Below the pieces are notes generated by a model. It had not been told where the DNA came from, ran no database searches, and was given only the letters and a program-made list of their open reading frames with translations. Made by a program: the position numbers and the translations under genes. Source: Lichenicoccus sp964235615 (GTDB taxonomy: Bacteria; Pseudomonadota; Alphaproteobacteria; Acetobacterales; Acetobacteraceae). Taken from it: 64,000 bases of DNA. Of the stretch, positions 44,027-51,951 are shown piece by piece. The DNA is taken from contig CAXSEE010000001.1 in assembly GCA_964235615.1 (NCBI GenBank), forward strand, positions 1-64,000, given 5' to 3'. How positions within the stretch are numbered: the first letter of the stretch is position 1; each line of letters starts with the position of its first letter.

Positions 44027-44500
44027 ATGGAAGAGCGTTCCTACACCCACCTGCGAAAAGACTTGCGAGACAGGATCGTCACGCCGGTTTGGCCCAGCGG
44101 CGTCCGACCCGCGCCATTTGTTGCCGATCGATATTTGAAGCCAGCGCACGACCTCCTTGCCGAAGCATATGAACATGGAGGTGGTCATGTCAGGTCATTG
44201 AACGACTGGTGGTCTGCCTTGAGCGCGGACCCGGAATATGATCCAGCGGTCTTCTTCCTGGCTCTGGATGGCATGGATCACGTGATCGGACTGGCACAAT
44301 GCTGGACAGGAAGCTTTCTCAAGGATCTGGTTGTGTCTAAAGCATGGCGGCGCATGGGAGTCGGCGAGGCTCTCCTGCTTCACGCCTTTGCCGTCTTCAG
44401 GCGGCGCGGTTCGACGCATTTCGATCTGAAGGTCGAAGATGAAAACCCGTCAGGAGCTGAACGCCTCTACCACCGGATGGGAATGACGCCGGTCGGATAA
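44027..44500 (+). CDS. GNAT-family N-acetyltransferase (second copy type)
   Basis: About 157 residues from ATG 44027. VVSKAWRRMGVGEALLLHAF is the acetyl-CoA-binding loop and FDLKVEDENPSGAERLYHRMGM the terminal motif. Not closely alike to the neighbouring GNAT. An upstream ATG-frame extension to 43919 would overlap the divergent GNAT gene and is less likely. Substrate unknown. Confidence 0.72.
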   Translation: MEERSYTHLRKDLRDRIVTPVWPSGVRPAPFVADRYLKPAHDLLAEAYEHGGGHVRSLNDWWSALSADPEYDPAVFFLALDGMDHVIGLAQCWTGSFLKDLVVSKAWRRMGVGEALLLHAFAVFRRRGSTHFDLKVEDENPSGAERLYHRMGMTPVG

Positions 44501-44863
44501 TCCATATCCGCTGCCCGTTCACAGCACGCGCCTGACGGTGCGACTGAGCCGGAGCAGCCTCGTCTGCGTCCAGGTCAAAGCCAGTCAGCCGGTCTACCCA
44601 GCGGTAGCTCCGCCTCACATGACCGATGAACAGGCCGGCGAGTGCAACGTTGTTGTTGGATCGAACCCGAACCGATTCCCGGAGTGGGATCAATCGGCCT
44701 TCGCAGGTCTCCCGTTGGTGCGACCCGGCGGCAGCTCGGTCCTCCGCCTTGACATCCTGGGCCTGGACACCGCCCTGTCTTGCCGCATCGTTCCATGCCG
44801 GCTCCGGTAACCGCCTATGGTACTGGAGCGTTAGATTGCCCGACAGGGAAGGTTCCAGGGTTC
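44501..44863. other. 363-base stretch without a recognisable gene
   Basis: Between the GNAT gene and larC. A reverse-strand open frame (44397-44693, 98 codons) has no recognisable family and overlaps the GNAT gene. Base composition is slightly less GC-rich than the surroundings. I saw no tRNA, no clear cobalamin or NiCo riboswitch core and no terminal inverted repeats. The larC promoter is presumably within the last ~150 bases. Confidence 0.5.
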
Positions 44864-46060
44864 ATGCGGCATATCCATCTCGATCCGCTGGGCGGCACCG
44901 CCGGCGACATGTTCGTCGCCGCCATGCTCGACGGCTTCCCGGAACATCAAGACGATGTGATCCGCGCGGTGCAGGGGCTCGCCGGGGTTGCCTGCCGGCT
45001 GGTGGCCCATGATGACGGCACGCTTACGGGCCGGCGCTTCGAGGTGGATGAACCGGTCCATGATCACGCGCATCATCATCACCATGATCACACGCACTGG
45101 AGCGAGATTCGCGGCCGTCTCGAGGTCGCCGACCTGCCGCCGCTGGTCAGGCAGCATGCGATCGGCATCTTCACCGGCTTGGCCGAGGCGGAAGCGCGGG
45201 TGCATGGCGTGTCGCCGGACGAGGTGGTGTTCCACGAGGTCGGCGCCGCGGACTCCATTGCCGATATCGTCGCCGCGGCCTGGATGATCGCCGCGATCGG
45301 CCCGGCGAGCTGGAGCATCGCACCTCTGCCGATCGGTTCCGGCCGCGTCCACACCGCACATGGCTGGATGCCGGTTCCGGCGCCGGCCACGGCTATCTTG
45401 CTGGAGGGGTTCGCGACCCATGACGACGGTGTGCCGGGCGAGCGGGTGACGCCGACCGGAGCCGCGATCCTGCGTCATCTCGGCGGCACCACTGGCCGCC
45501 GCCCGGCTGGCATACTGCGCCGGTCCGGCTTCGGTTTCGGCACGCGCAAGCTGCCCGGGCTCAGCAATTGCCTGCGCGTGCTGGTGTTCGACGCCGAACA
45601 GGCCGAGGCTAAGGCCGCCGGGCATCGGGAGCTGGCGGTGGTCAGCTTCGAGATCGACGACCAGTCGGGCGAGGAACTGGCAGCCGGGCTCGCGCGTGTG
45701 CGCGGCATCGATGGCGTGCATGACGTCGTCCAGATGGCGGCGTTCGGCAAGAAAGGGAGATTTGCGGTGCATGTGCAGGTCCTGGCTCGTCCCGATACGC
45801 TCGAAGCCGTGATCGCGGCCTGCTTCAGCGAGACCACGACGATCGGCCTGCGTACGCATATCGTGCAGGGACGGGCATTGACGCGGCGTTTCGCCGACGT
45901 GCCGGTGGAGGGTCGCGAGGTGCGGGTGAAACTGGTCGAGCGTCCCGATGGCGTGACTGGCAAGGTGGAGGCGGATCACGTGCAAGGTCTCGCCGGGCAT
46001 GCGGCGCGAACCCGTCTGCGACGCGATGCCGAACGCCGCGCGGAGGACGGCCTGGAATGA
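44864..46060 (+). CDS. larC: Nickel insertion protein LarC (pyridinium-3,5-bisthiocarboxylate mononucleotide nickel chelatase)
   Basis: 398 residues from ATG 44864. DUF111 family: HLDPLGGTAGDMFVAAMLDG at the N-terminus, VHGVSPDEVVFHEVGAADSIADI and GRVHTAHGWMPVPAPATAILL in the middle, EIDDQSGEELA near the start of the C-terminal domain. A His-rich stretch, HDHAHHHHHDHTH (residues 66-78), probably stores or hands over nickel. It inserts Ni into the pincer nucleotide by CTP-dependent cyclometallation. In some bacteria larC is split in two by a programmed frameshift; here it is one frame. ATGA overlap with larE. Confidence 0.9.
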   Translation: MRHIHLDPLGGTAGDMFVAAMLDGFPEHQDDVIRAVQGLAGVACRLVAHDDGTLTGRRFEVDEPVHDHAHHHHHDHTHWSEIRGRLEVADLPPLVRQHAIGIFTGLAEAEARVHGVSPDEVVFHEVGAADSIADIVAAAWMIAAIGPASWSIAPLPIGSGRVHTAHGWMPVPAPATAILLEGFATHDDGVPGERVTPTGAAILRHLGGTTGRRPAGILRRSGFGFGTRKLPGLSNCLRVLVFDAEQAEAKAAGHRELAVVSFEIDDQSGEELAAGLARVRGIDGVHDVVQMAAFGKKGRFAVHVQVLARPDTLEAVIAACFSETTTIGLRTHIVQGRALTRRFADVPVEGREVRVKLVERPDGVTGKVEADHVQGLAGHAARTRLRRDAERRAEDGLE

Positions 46061-46878
46061 GCATGACCCCCCTGGAGCGGCTCCACGCTGAATTATCCAG
46101 CCTGGACCAGGCAGCGATCGCCGTCAGCGGCGGCATCGACAGCCTGACCCTGGCCACGGCGGCGCACCGGCTGCTCGGCGCGCGTGTAAGTATGCATCAC
46201 GCGACGTCGCCGGCGGTGCCGGGCGAGGCGACCGCGCGCACGCGAGCCCTGGCAGCGCGTGAAGGCTGGTCGCTGGACGTGTTCGACGCCGGCGAGTTCG
46301 ACGATCCCGATTATCGCGCGAACCCGGTCAACCGCTGCTTCTTCTGCAAGACCAACCTGTATGGAGCCGTGGCAGGGCGGACCGCGCGGACCATTCTGTC
46401 CGGCACCAATCTCGATGATCTCGGCGAGTATCGTCCCGGGCTTGACGCGGCGCGGCGATATGCGGTCCGGCATCCCTTCGTGCAGGCGCAGATCGACAAG
46501 CGGACGGTGCGCGCCCTGGCATTGCAGCTCGGGATGGGCCAACTCGGGCTGGGGGACCTGTCGGAGCTGCCATCGGCGCCCTGTCTTTCGAGCCGCATCG
46601 AGACCGGCATCCGGATCGAGCCGCGCGTGCTCTCGATGGTGCATGAAGTGGAGAAGCACGTGATCCTGACGCTGGCCCCACGCACCGTGCGTTGCCGCGT
46701 GCGCGCCGGCGGCATGGTCATCGAGCTGGACCAGGCTGCCTTGGACGCCCTGGATGCCGGGCGGACTGCACAGCTCGGCACCGAGCTGGCGGCGTTCGGA
46801 CGCGCGGCCGGCCTGGATGGGCCGGTCGGTTTCGCGCCCTATCGCAACGGCAGTGCCTTCGTGCGCAGGCTCGCATGA
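46057..46878 (+). CDS. larE: ATP-dependent sulfur transferase LarE for the nickel-pincer cofactor
   Basis: 273 residues. PP-loop ATPase motif AIAVSGGIDS (SGGIDS 24-29). C176 in APCLSSRIETG falls at the position of the sacrificial cysteine of Lactobacillus plantarum LarE. An extra pair, C94-FF-C97 (NRCFFCKTN), could with C176 bind an iron-sulfur cluster, as in the cluster-type LarE proteins; that is inference. It adenylates the carboxylates of the nucleotide and replaces them with thiocarboxylates. Overlaps larC and larB by ATGA. Confidence 0.9.
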   Translation: MSMTPLERLHAELSSLDQAAIAVSGGIDSLTLATAAHRLLGARVSMHHATSPAVPGEATARTRALAAREGWSLDVFDAGEFDDPDYRANPVNRCFFCKTNLYGAVAGRTARTILSGTNLDDLGEYRPGLDAARRYAVRHPFVQAQIDKRTVRALALQLGMGQLGLGDLSELPSAPCLSSRIETGIRIEPRVLSMVHEVEKHVILTLAPRTVRCRVRAGGMVIELDQAALDALDAGRTAQLGTELAAFGRAAGLDGPVGFAPYRNGSAFVRRLA

Positions 46879-47525
46879 GCGATTTCACCCTCGATGAGGA
46901 GCGGACCGGCCGTATCGGCTTCGGCGAGGCGGTGTTCTGCGCCGGCAAGTCGGTGGCGCAGATCGCGTCGATCCTGTCCGCGGCCAAGGCACCGATGCTG
47001 CTGACACGGCTGGAGCCGGAGCGATTTGCCGAATTGCCTGCGACGCAGCGGGATCTTCTCGATTACGATCCGCTCTCCCGCACCGCGTTCTCCGGGGCGC
47101 CGGCCGCACTCGCCGGGCCGGCGCGGATCGCGATCGTCACCGCCGGGACCTCGGACCTGCCGGTGGCGCGGGAAGCCGCCAGGACGCTCGCCTTCAACGG
47201 CCATGACGCGACGCTGATCGCCGATGTCGGCGTGGCCGGCTTGTGGCGGCTGATGCGCCGACTGGAGACATTGCGCAGCGTGCCGGTGCTGATCGTCGCG
47301 GCTGGTATGGATGCCGCACTGCCGAGCGTGATCGGTGGCCTGGTCGCCGGCGTGATCATCGCAGTCCCCACCTCGGTGGGATACGGCGTCGCCGCCGGTG
47401 GTCACACCGCCCTGAACGCCATCCTGGCGAGCTGTGCGCCGGGTATTGTAACCGTCAACATCGATAACGGCTATGGCGCAGCCTGTGCCGCCATGCGCGT
47501 GTTGGGAATGGGATCCGGGGCCTAG
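46875..47525 (+). CDS. larB: Nickel-pincer cofactor carboxylase/hydrolase LarB
   Basis: 216 residues from ATG 46875, overlapping the larE stop. The C-terminal domain is PurE-like: IVTAGTSDLPVAREAARTL, VAAGMDAALPSVIGGLVAG, AVPTSVGYGVAAGG. LarB carboxylates the pyridinium ring of nicotinic acid adenine dinucleotide and cleaves it, giving the dicarboxylated mononucleotide, the first step of cofactor synthesis. With larC and larE the full synthesis set is present. Confidence 0.9.
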   Translation: MSDFTLDEERTGRIGFGEAVFCAGKSVAQIASILSAAKAPMLLTRLEPERFAELPATQRDLLDYDPLSRTAFSGAPAALAGPARIAIVTAGTSDLPVAREAARTLAFNGHDATLIADVGVAGLWRLMRRLETLRSVPVLIVAAGMDAALPSVIGGLVAGVIIAVPTSVGYGVAAGGHTALNAILASCAPGIVTVNIDNGYGAACAAMRVLGMGSGA

Positions 47526-47549
47526 GCTCCACCGATAGGAGAGTTCACC

Positions 47550-48602
47550 ATGGAAAGACGCAGCTTCATCAAGGCTACAGCCCTGGGAGTGGCGGCAGCC
47601 GCCGCAGCCAAGGTCGCGCATGCCCAGGTCGAGACCAGCCAGGGAGGGGTGGTGCGCGCCACCGGGCCGGTGACCTCGCGGATTGCCGAACATCCGGACA
47701 TGAAATACCGCCCGCTTGGCCGCACCGGCGAGCGCGTGTCGCTGGTCGGCATGGGGGGATACCACCTGGCCAAGCCGGGAGGTGCGACCAACGCCGAGGC
47801 GACCCGGCTCGTGCATGCGGGGATCGAGGCGGGCATCAACTTCTGCGACAATTGCTGGGACTATAACGGCGGCGAGAGCGAGGTTCGGCTCGGCCGCGCA
47901 CTGACGCAAGGCTGGCGCAACCGCGTCTTTCTCATGACCAAGATCGACGGCCGCACCGCCAAGGCAGCGATGAGCCAGATCGAGCAGTCTCTCACCCGGC
48001 TGCAGACCGACCATGTCGACCTGTTGCAGTTCCACGAGATCATCCGCATGGACGATCCCGAGCGGGTATTCGCCCAGGGTGGCGCGCTGGAAGCCGTGCT
48101 CAAGGCACGCGAGCAGGGCAAGCTGCGCTACATCGGCTTCACCGGGCACAAGAGCCCGGCGATTCACAAGCATATGTTCGACGTGGCCGACCAGCATGAT
48201 TTCCACTTCGACACCGTGCAGATGCCGCTGAACGTCATGGATGCGCATTTCGACAGCTTCGAGCAGGGCGTGCTGCCGGTCGCCCTGGCGCATGGCACGG
48301 CGGTGATGGGCATGAAGGCGTTCGGCGACCCGTTCATCCTCGACACCAAGGCGGTGTCGCCGATCGAGATGCTGCACTATCCGATGAGCCTGCCGATCGC
48401 GTTGCAGATCACCGGCATCGACAAGATGGAGATCCTGCATCAGGCGTTGGAGGCCGTGCGTACCTTCAAGCCGTTCACCCCCGAGCAGCGCGCGTCGATC
48501 CTCGATCGCACGGCCGAACTGGCGAAGGACGGACATACCGAGAAGTACAAGATTTCGCATCAGTTCGACGGAACGGTGCATAACCCGCAATGGCTGGGCT
48601 AG
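47550..48602 (+). CDS. Aldo/keto reductase with Tat signal
   Basis: 350 residues. MERRSFIKATALGVAAAAAAKVAHA is a Tat signal peptide (RRSFIK), so the enzyme is periplasmic if exported. The AKR barrel follows: YRPLGRTGERVSLVGMG, the Asp and Tyr in NFCDNCWDYNGGESE, Lys in LMTKIDGRT and His in LLQFHEI, so the catalytic tetrad is intact. NADPH supply in the periplasm is an open matter; export with bound cofactor is known for Tat enzymes. 24 bases after larB; overlaps the NiCoT gene by 13 bases. Substrate unknown. Confidence 0.82.
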   Translation: MERRSFIKATALGVAAAAAAKVAHAQVETSQGGVVRATGPVTSRIAEHPDMKYRPLGRTGERVSLVGMGGYHLAKPGGATNAEATRLVHAGIEAGINFCDNCWDYNGGESEVRLGRALTQGWRNRVFLMTKIDGRTAKAAMSQIEQSLTRLQTDHVDLLQFHEIIRMDDPERVFAQGGALEAVLKAREQGKLRYIGFTGHKSPAIHKHMFDVADQHDFHFDTVQMPLNVMDAHFDSFEQGVLPVALAHGTAVMGMKAFGDPFILDTKAVSPIEMLHYPMSLPIALQITGIDKMEILHQALEAVRTFKPFTPEQRASILDRTAELAKDGHTEKYKISHQFDGTVHNPQWLG

Positions 48603-49624
48603 CCGGGTCAGGCCTCGGCCTGCGCATCTCGCTTCTGTGCGGTGGATTGATCGCAGCCAACGTTGCAGTCTGGGTCTGGGTGCTCGTTGCCTTTCACGCC
48701 TATCCGCTGCTGCTCGGAACGGCACTTCTGGCCTACGGGCTGGGACTGCGTCACGCGGTGGATGCCGATCATATAGCGGCCATCGACAACGTCATGCGGA
48801 CGCTGATGCAGTCCGGGCAGCGCCCTGTCGGCGTGGGACTGTTCTTTTCCCTTGGCCATTCGACCATCGTCGTGGCGGCTTCCATCGCCATCGCGGCTAC
48901 GGCCATGGCGTTCCGGTCACGCCTGGAAGTGTGGCACGACATCGGCGGGGTTGTCGGCACGCTGGTCTCGTCGGTGTTTCTCCTGGCCATCGCGGCGATG
49001 AACATCGTCATCCTGCTGTCCGTGCGACGCAGCTTTCGCAGGCTGCGCCGGGGCGAGCCGGTCGAGGCAGGCGAGCTCGATCTGCTGCTGGCCGGCGGCG
49101 GACTGCTGTCGCGCATCTTCCGCCCGCTGTTCGGCAGGATTGCCCGAAGCTGGCAGATGTATCCGCTCGGCGTGCTGTTCGGGCTCGGTTTCGACACGGC
49201 GACCGAGGTCGGCCTGCTCGGCATCTCCGCGGCAGAAGCCTCGCACGGTCTGCCGATCTGGTCGATCCTGGCCTTTCCGGCCCTGTTCACCGTCGGCATG
49301 TCGCTCGTCGACAGCATCGACAGCGTGCTCATGCTGGGCGTGTATGGCTGGGCCTTCGTCAAGCCGGTGCGAAAGCTCTACTACAATATGGTGATCACGC
49401 TGGTTTCCATCGTGGTCGCCGTGCTGATCGGCGGCATCGAGGCGCTCGGGTTGCTCGGGCAGCAATTCGCCTTGCACGGCCTGTTCTGGGACATGGTCGC
49501 CGCGCTGAACGACAACTTCGGCCTGATCGGCTACTGCGTCATCGCCGTCTTCGTTCTCGCCTGGGTGGGGGCTGCGATACTCTATCGCGCACGCGGCTAT
49601 GACCGGATCGAAGTGCAGATCTAG
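48590..49624 (+). CDS. Nickel/cobalt permease, NiCoT (HoxN/NixA) family
   Basis: 344 residues, about eight helices. The signature RHAVDADHIAAIDN (HAVDADH at 55-61) in TM2 is the metal site of NiCoT permeases; LGFDTATEVGLLGISA and FTVGMSLVDSIDSVLMLGVYGWAF are the other family motifs. It imports Ni2+ (or Co2+). Its place after larCEB suggests it supplies nickel for the pincer cofactor. Ends on a CTAG shared with the convergent gene. Confidence 0.9.
   Translation: MAGLAGSGLGLRISLLCGGLIAANVAVWVWVLVAFHAYPLLLGTALLAYGLGLRHAVDADHIAAIDNVMRTLMQSGQRPVGVGLFFSLGHSTIVVAASIAIAATAMAFRSRLEVWHDIGGVVGTLVSSVFLLAIAAMNIVILLSVRRSFRRLRRGEPVEAGELDLLLAGGGLLSRIFRPLFGRIARSWQMYPLGVLFGLGFDTATEVGLLGISAAEASHGLPIWSILAFPALFTVGMSLVDSIDSVLMLGVYGWAFVKPVRKLYYNMVITLVSIVVAVLIGGIEALGLLGQQFALHGLFWDMVAALNDNFGLIGYCVIAVFVLAWVGAAILYRARGYDRIEVQI
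49621..49624. other. CTAG shared by two convergent stop codons (first of three)
   Basis: The TAG of the NiCoT gene (49622-49624) and the TAG of the convergent metY-like gene (49623-49621 on the reverse strand) overlap on the palindrome CTAG. The same occurs at 51948 and 55710. Confidence 0.9.
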
Positions 49625-50925
49625 GCTGGATCAGCCAGGGCCTGGTCGAGATCGGCCAGTATGTCGTCGATATGCTCGATGCCGATCGACAGCCGCACAT
49701 AGCCCGCAGAGACCCCGGTCGAGAGCTGCTCGTCCACGCTGAGCTGGGAATGCGTCGTGCTGGCGGGATGGATCGCCAGCGAACGCGCATCGCCGATATT
49801 GGCGACATGGTAGAATAGCCGCAGCCGGTCGATGAAGGCGCGGCCTGCTTGCGCACCGCCCTTGAGCTCGAAGCCGAGCAGGCCCCCGCGTCCGCGCGTC
49901 AGATAGGTCTCGCTGCGCTGGCGCGCGATGCCGGCCGGATGATGCGACGGATGGATCACCCGCTGCACCTCGGGATGCCTGGCCAGGAAATTCGCCACCG
50001 CTTCGGCATTCTCGCTGTGGGCGCGCATGCGCAGCGGCAGCGTCTCGATCCCCTGCAGCAGCAAAAAGGCGTTGAATGGCGACAGGGCCGAGCCGAGGTC
50101 GCGCAGCAACGTGGTGCGGGCCTTGAGGATATAGGCGATCGGGCCCAGCGGTGCTGCGGCCTCGGTCCAGATCGCGCCGTGGTAGGAGGGTTCGGGCGTA
50201 TTCAGCGCCGGCTGGCGGTCCGGATACGCGGCCCAGTCGAAATTGCCGCCGTCGATGATCAGGCCGCCGATCGAGTTGCCGTGGCCGCCGAGATACTTGG
50301 TTGCCGAATAGACCACGATGGCGGCGCCATGGTCGAACGGGCGCACCAGCAGCGGGGCGGCGGTGTTGTCGACGATCAGCGGGATGCCCAGCGGCCGTCC
50401 GAGTGCGGCCACCTCGGCGATCGGGAAGCAGCGCAGTTTCGGGTTCGGCAGGGTCTCGGCATACCAGGCGCGGGTGCGCTCGTCGCTGGCGCGCGCGAAG
50501 GCCTCGGGATCCTCGGGATCGACGAAGTGGGTCTCGATGCCCTGGTCGCGCAAGGTGTTGGCGAACAGGTTCCAGGTGCCGCCATAGAGATCGGTCGAGG
50601 AGACGATGTTGTCGCCGGCGCGGGCCAGGTTCTGCACGCTGATCGCCGAGGCCGCCTGACCCGAAGCGAACGCCAGCCCCGCCACGCCGCCCTCCAGCGC
50701 CGCCACCCGCTTCTCCAGCACATCCGTCGTCGGGTTCATGATGCGCGTATAGATGTTGCCCAGCTTCTGCAGGCTGAACAGAGCCGCCGCCTGCTCGGTG
50801 CTCTCGAACTGATACGAGGTGGTCTGGTAGATCGGCACCGCCACGGCGCCGGTGGCCGGGTCCGCACGCCAGCCGGCATGCAGCGCCAATGTCTCGGATT
50901 TGGGATTGCTGGAGGGCTCGGTCAT
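49621..50925 (-). CDS. O-acetylhomoserine sulfhydrylase-like PLP enzyme
   Basis: 434 residues from ATG 50925. Cys/Met metabolism PLP family, MetY subgroup: ETLALHAGWRADPATGAVAV at the start, YTRIMNPTTDVLEKRVAALEGG, PLP lysine K210 in VVYSATKYLGGHG, and IHPASTTHSQLS near the end. It makes homocysteine (or methionine) from O-acetylhomoserine and sulfide. An alternative is a relative acting on other activated homoserines. A 294-base leader precedes it. Confidence 0.85.
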   Translation of the reverse strand: MTEPSSNPKSETLALHAGWRADPATGAVAVPIYQTTSYQFESTEQAAALFSLQKLGNIYTRIMNPTTDVLEKRVAALEGGVAGLAFASGQAASAISVQNLARAGDNIVSSTDLYGGTWNLFANTLRDQGIETHFVDPEDPEAFARASDERTRAWYAETLPNPKLRCFPIAEVAALGRPLGIPLIVDNTAAPLLVRPFDHGAAIVVYSATKYLGGHGNSIGGLIIDGGNFDWAAYPDRQPALNTPEPSYHGAIWTEAAAPLGPIAYILKARTTLLRDLGSALSPFNAFLLLQGIETLPLRMRAHSENAEAVANFLARHPEVQRVIHPSHHPAGIARQRSETYLTRGRGGLLGFELKGGAQAGRAFIDRLRLFYHVANIGDARSLAIHPASTTHSQLSVDEQLSTGVSAGYVRLSIGIEHIDDILADLDQALADPA

Positions 50926-51219
50926 TGACCTCGGTCCTATGGGCTGGTGTTGCCGCGGCAGCGCTTGCGGGACGGGAGTGTGGATCTTGTCGCTGCGGAC
51001 ATGCAAGTTACCGTATTCGCCGTGTCGCTCCCCGCCCGCGCCAGCCTGGCAGCCCGCTTCCAGGAAATCCAGAGCTTGGCGGAAACCCAGAGCTTGGCTC
51101 CTTCCGGCCGCCGCTGCTTACAATTCTTAAAAAACGACAGGTGGTTAAAACCGGGTGGCAGGCCCATGTCATGTCCGGCCGCCAGCCTCCTTGGTGGCGA
51201 TCCGAAACGAGCATGAGAA
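50926..51219. promoter_or_regulatory. Divergent leader between metY-like gene and lipoprotein gene
   Basis: 294 bases. On the reverse strand (toward metY) it carries GGTTTTAACC followed by CACCTGTCG and TTTTTT (T6 at 51130-51135 region), which could be a terminator or leader element. An 18-base unit occurs twice in tandem (51065-51082 and 51083-51100, sharing CCAGAGCTTGGC). A small stem CGCCA...TGGCG lies near 51179-51198. I compared it with SAM-II and SAM-I cores from memory and did not find a convincing match. Confidence 0.4.
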
Positions 51220-51951
51220 ATGTCGCATACCCGTAACGTCGTTCGCCTGACCTTTACCCTGCCGTTCCTGCTTGCCCTGGGCGCTTGCGTCACCCCGCCG
51301 CCGAGCGGGCCGAGCTTCACCGCCCTGCCTGCGGATGGCAAGACCTTCGATCGCTTCTCGGCCGAGGATAATTACTGCCGCCAGGCAGCGCTGAGCCGTA
51401 GCGGCTATTCGGGCAGCAGCGGCGCCAACTCTACCTTGGGCGGCGCTGGCGTTGGAACCCTGGTCGGAGCCGCCGGCGGAGCACTGCTTGGAGCAGCTGC
51501 GGGAAATCCTGGTATCGGTGCGGCGGCAGGAGCAGGGACCGGCCTGCTGTTCGGGTCGGCGATCGGCTCCAACAACGGCTCCTTCGATGAAGCGACCGTG
51601 CAGCATAACTACGATAGCACCTATGCCCAGTGCATAGCCTCATACGGCAACAAGGTGCCTTCCGCCGGACAGATCAGCTCCTATCCTGTCTCCTCCGGTT
51701 ATGGCGGCTACGGCGGATATGGCGGTTACGGCGGCTATGGCGGCTACGGCTTCGGTTATGGCGGTTACTACCCGGGCTACGCGTTTGGCTACGGTTATCC
51801 GTTCTTCGGGCCCGGTTTCGGCTACGGCTTCGGCTTCGGTGGTTTCTATGGCCGTGGCTATGGCTATGGTCGTGGTTATGGCGGCGGCTACGGCGGCGGC
51901 TTCCATGGCGGCGGCTTCCATGGTGGTGGTGGAGGTGGTGGCCGCCGCTAG
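51220..51951 (+). CDS. Lipoprotein with glycine-zipper and Gly/Tyr-rich tail
   Basis: 243 residues. A signal with lipobox LGAC (Cys23) makes it a lipoprotein. A conserved TFDRFSAEDNYCRQAA stretch is followed by a glycine-zipper region (GVGTLVGAAGGALLGAAAG, residues 78-96; GIGAAAGAGTGLLFGSAIG, 98-116), similar to YMGG/Gly-zipper outer-membrane lipoproteins. From residue 160 to the end it is nearly all Gly, Tyr and Phe with GGY repeats, finishing in GGGFHGGGFHGGGGGGGRR. The tail is low-complexity and of unknown use. Divergent from metY; convergent with otnK on CTAG. Confidence 0.72.
   Translation: MSHTRNVVRLTFTLPFLLALGACVTPPPSGPSFTALPADGKTFDRFSAEDNYCRQAALSRSGYSGSSGANSTLGGAGVGTLVGAAGGALLGAAAGNPGIGAAAGAGTGLLFGSAIGSNNGSFDEATVQHNYDSTYAQCIASYGNKVPSAGQISSYPVSSGYGGYGGYGGYGGYGGYGFGYGGYYPGYAFGYGYPFFGPGFGYGFGFGGFYGRGYGYGRGYGGGYGGGFHGGGFHGGGGGGGRR
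51697..51750 (+). repeat. Tandem GGY-coding repeat
   Basis: Nine-base-class repeat units coding Gly-Gly-Tyr (GGCGGCTAC, GGCGGATAT, GGCGGTTAC and variants), six or so copies in a row, within the lipoprotein gene. Third positions vary, so the amino-acid pattern is kept while the DNA is not identical. Confidence 0.75.
51948..51951. other. CTAG shared by two convergent stop codons (second of three)
   Basis: TAG of the lipoprotein gene (51949-51951) and TAG of otnK (51950-51948, reverse) overlap on CTAG. Confidence 0.9.

Noticed and set aside
44397..44693. Reverse open frame of 98 codons near the GNAT gene
   Set aside because: Overlaps the GNAT 3' end, no ribosome site, no recognisable domain; may be a decayed piece but not supportable.
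44501..44863. Nickel/cobalt or cobalamin riboswitch before larC
   Set aside because: No recognisable conserved core in the 363 bases.
46839..48725. Reverse open frame of 628 codons
   Set aside because: Antisense to larB and the aldo/keto reductase; no family features.
50926..51219. SAM-I or SAM-II riboswitch before the metY-like gene
   Set aside because: A few short similarities to SAM-II, but the conserved 5' part and pairing pattern are not found by eye.
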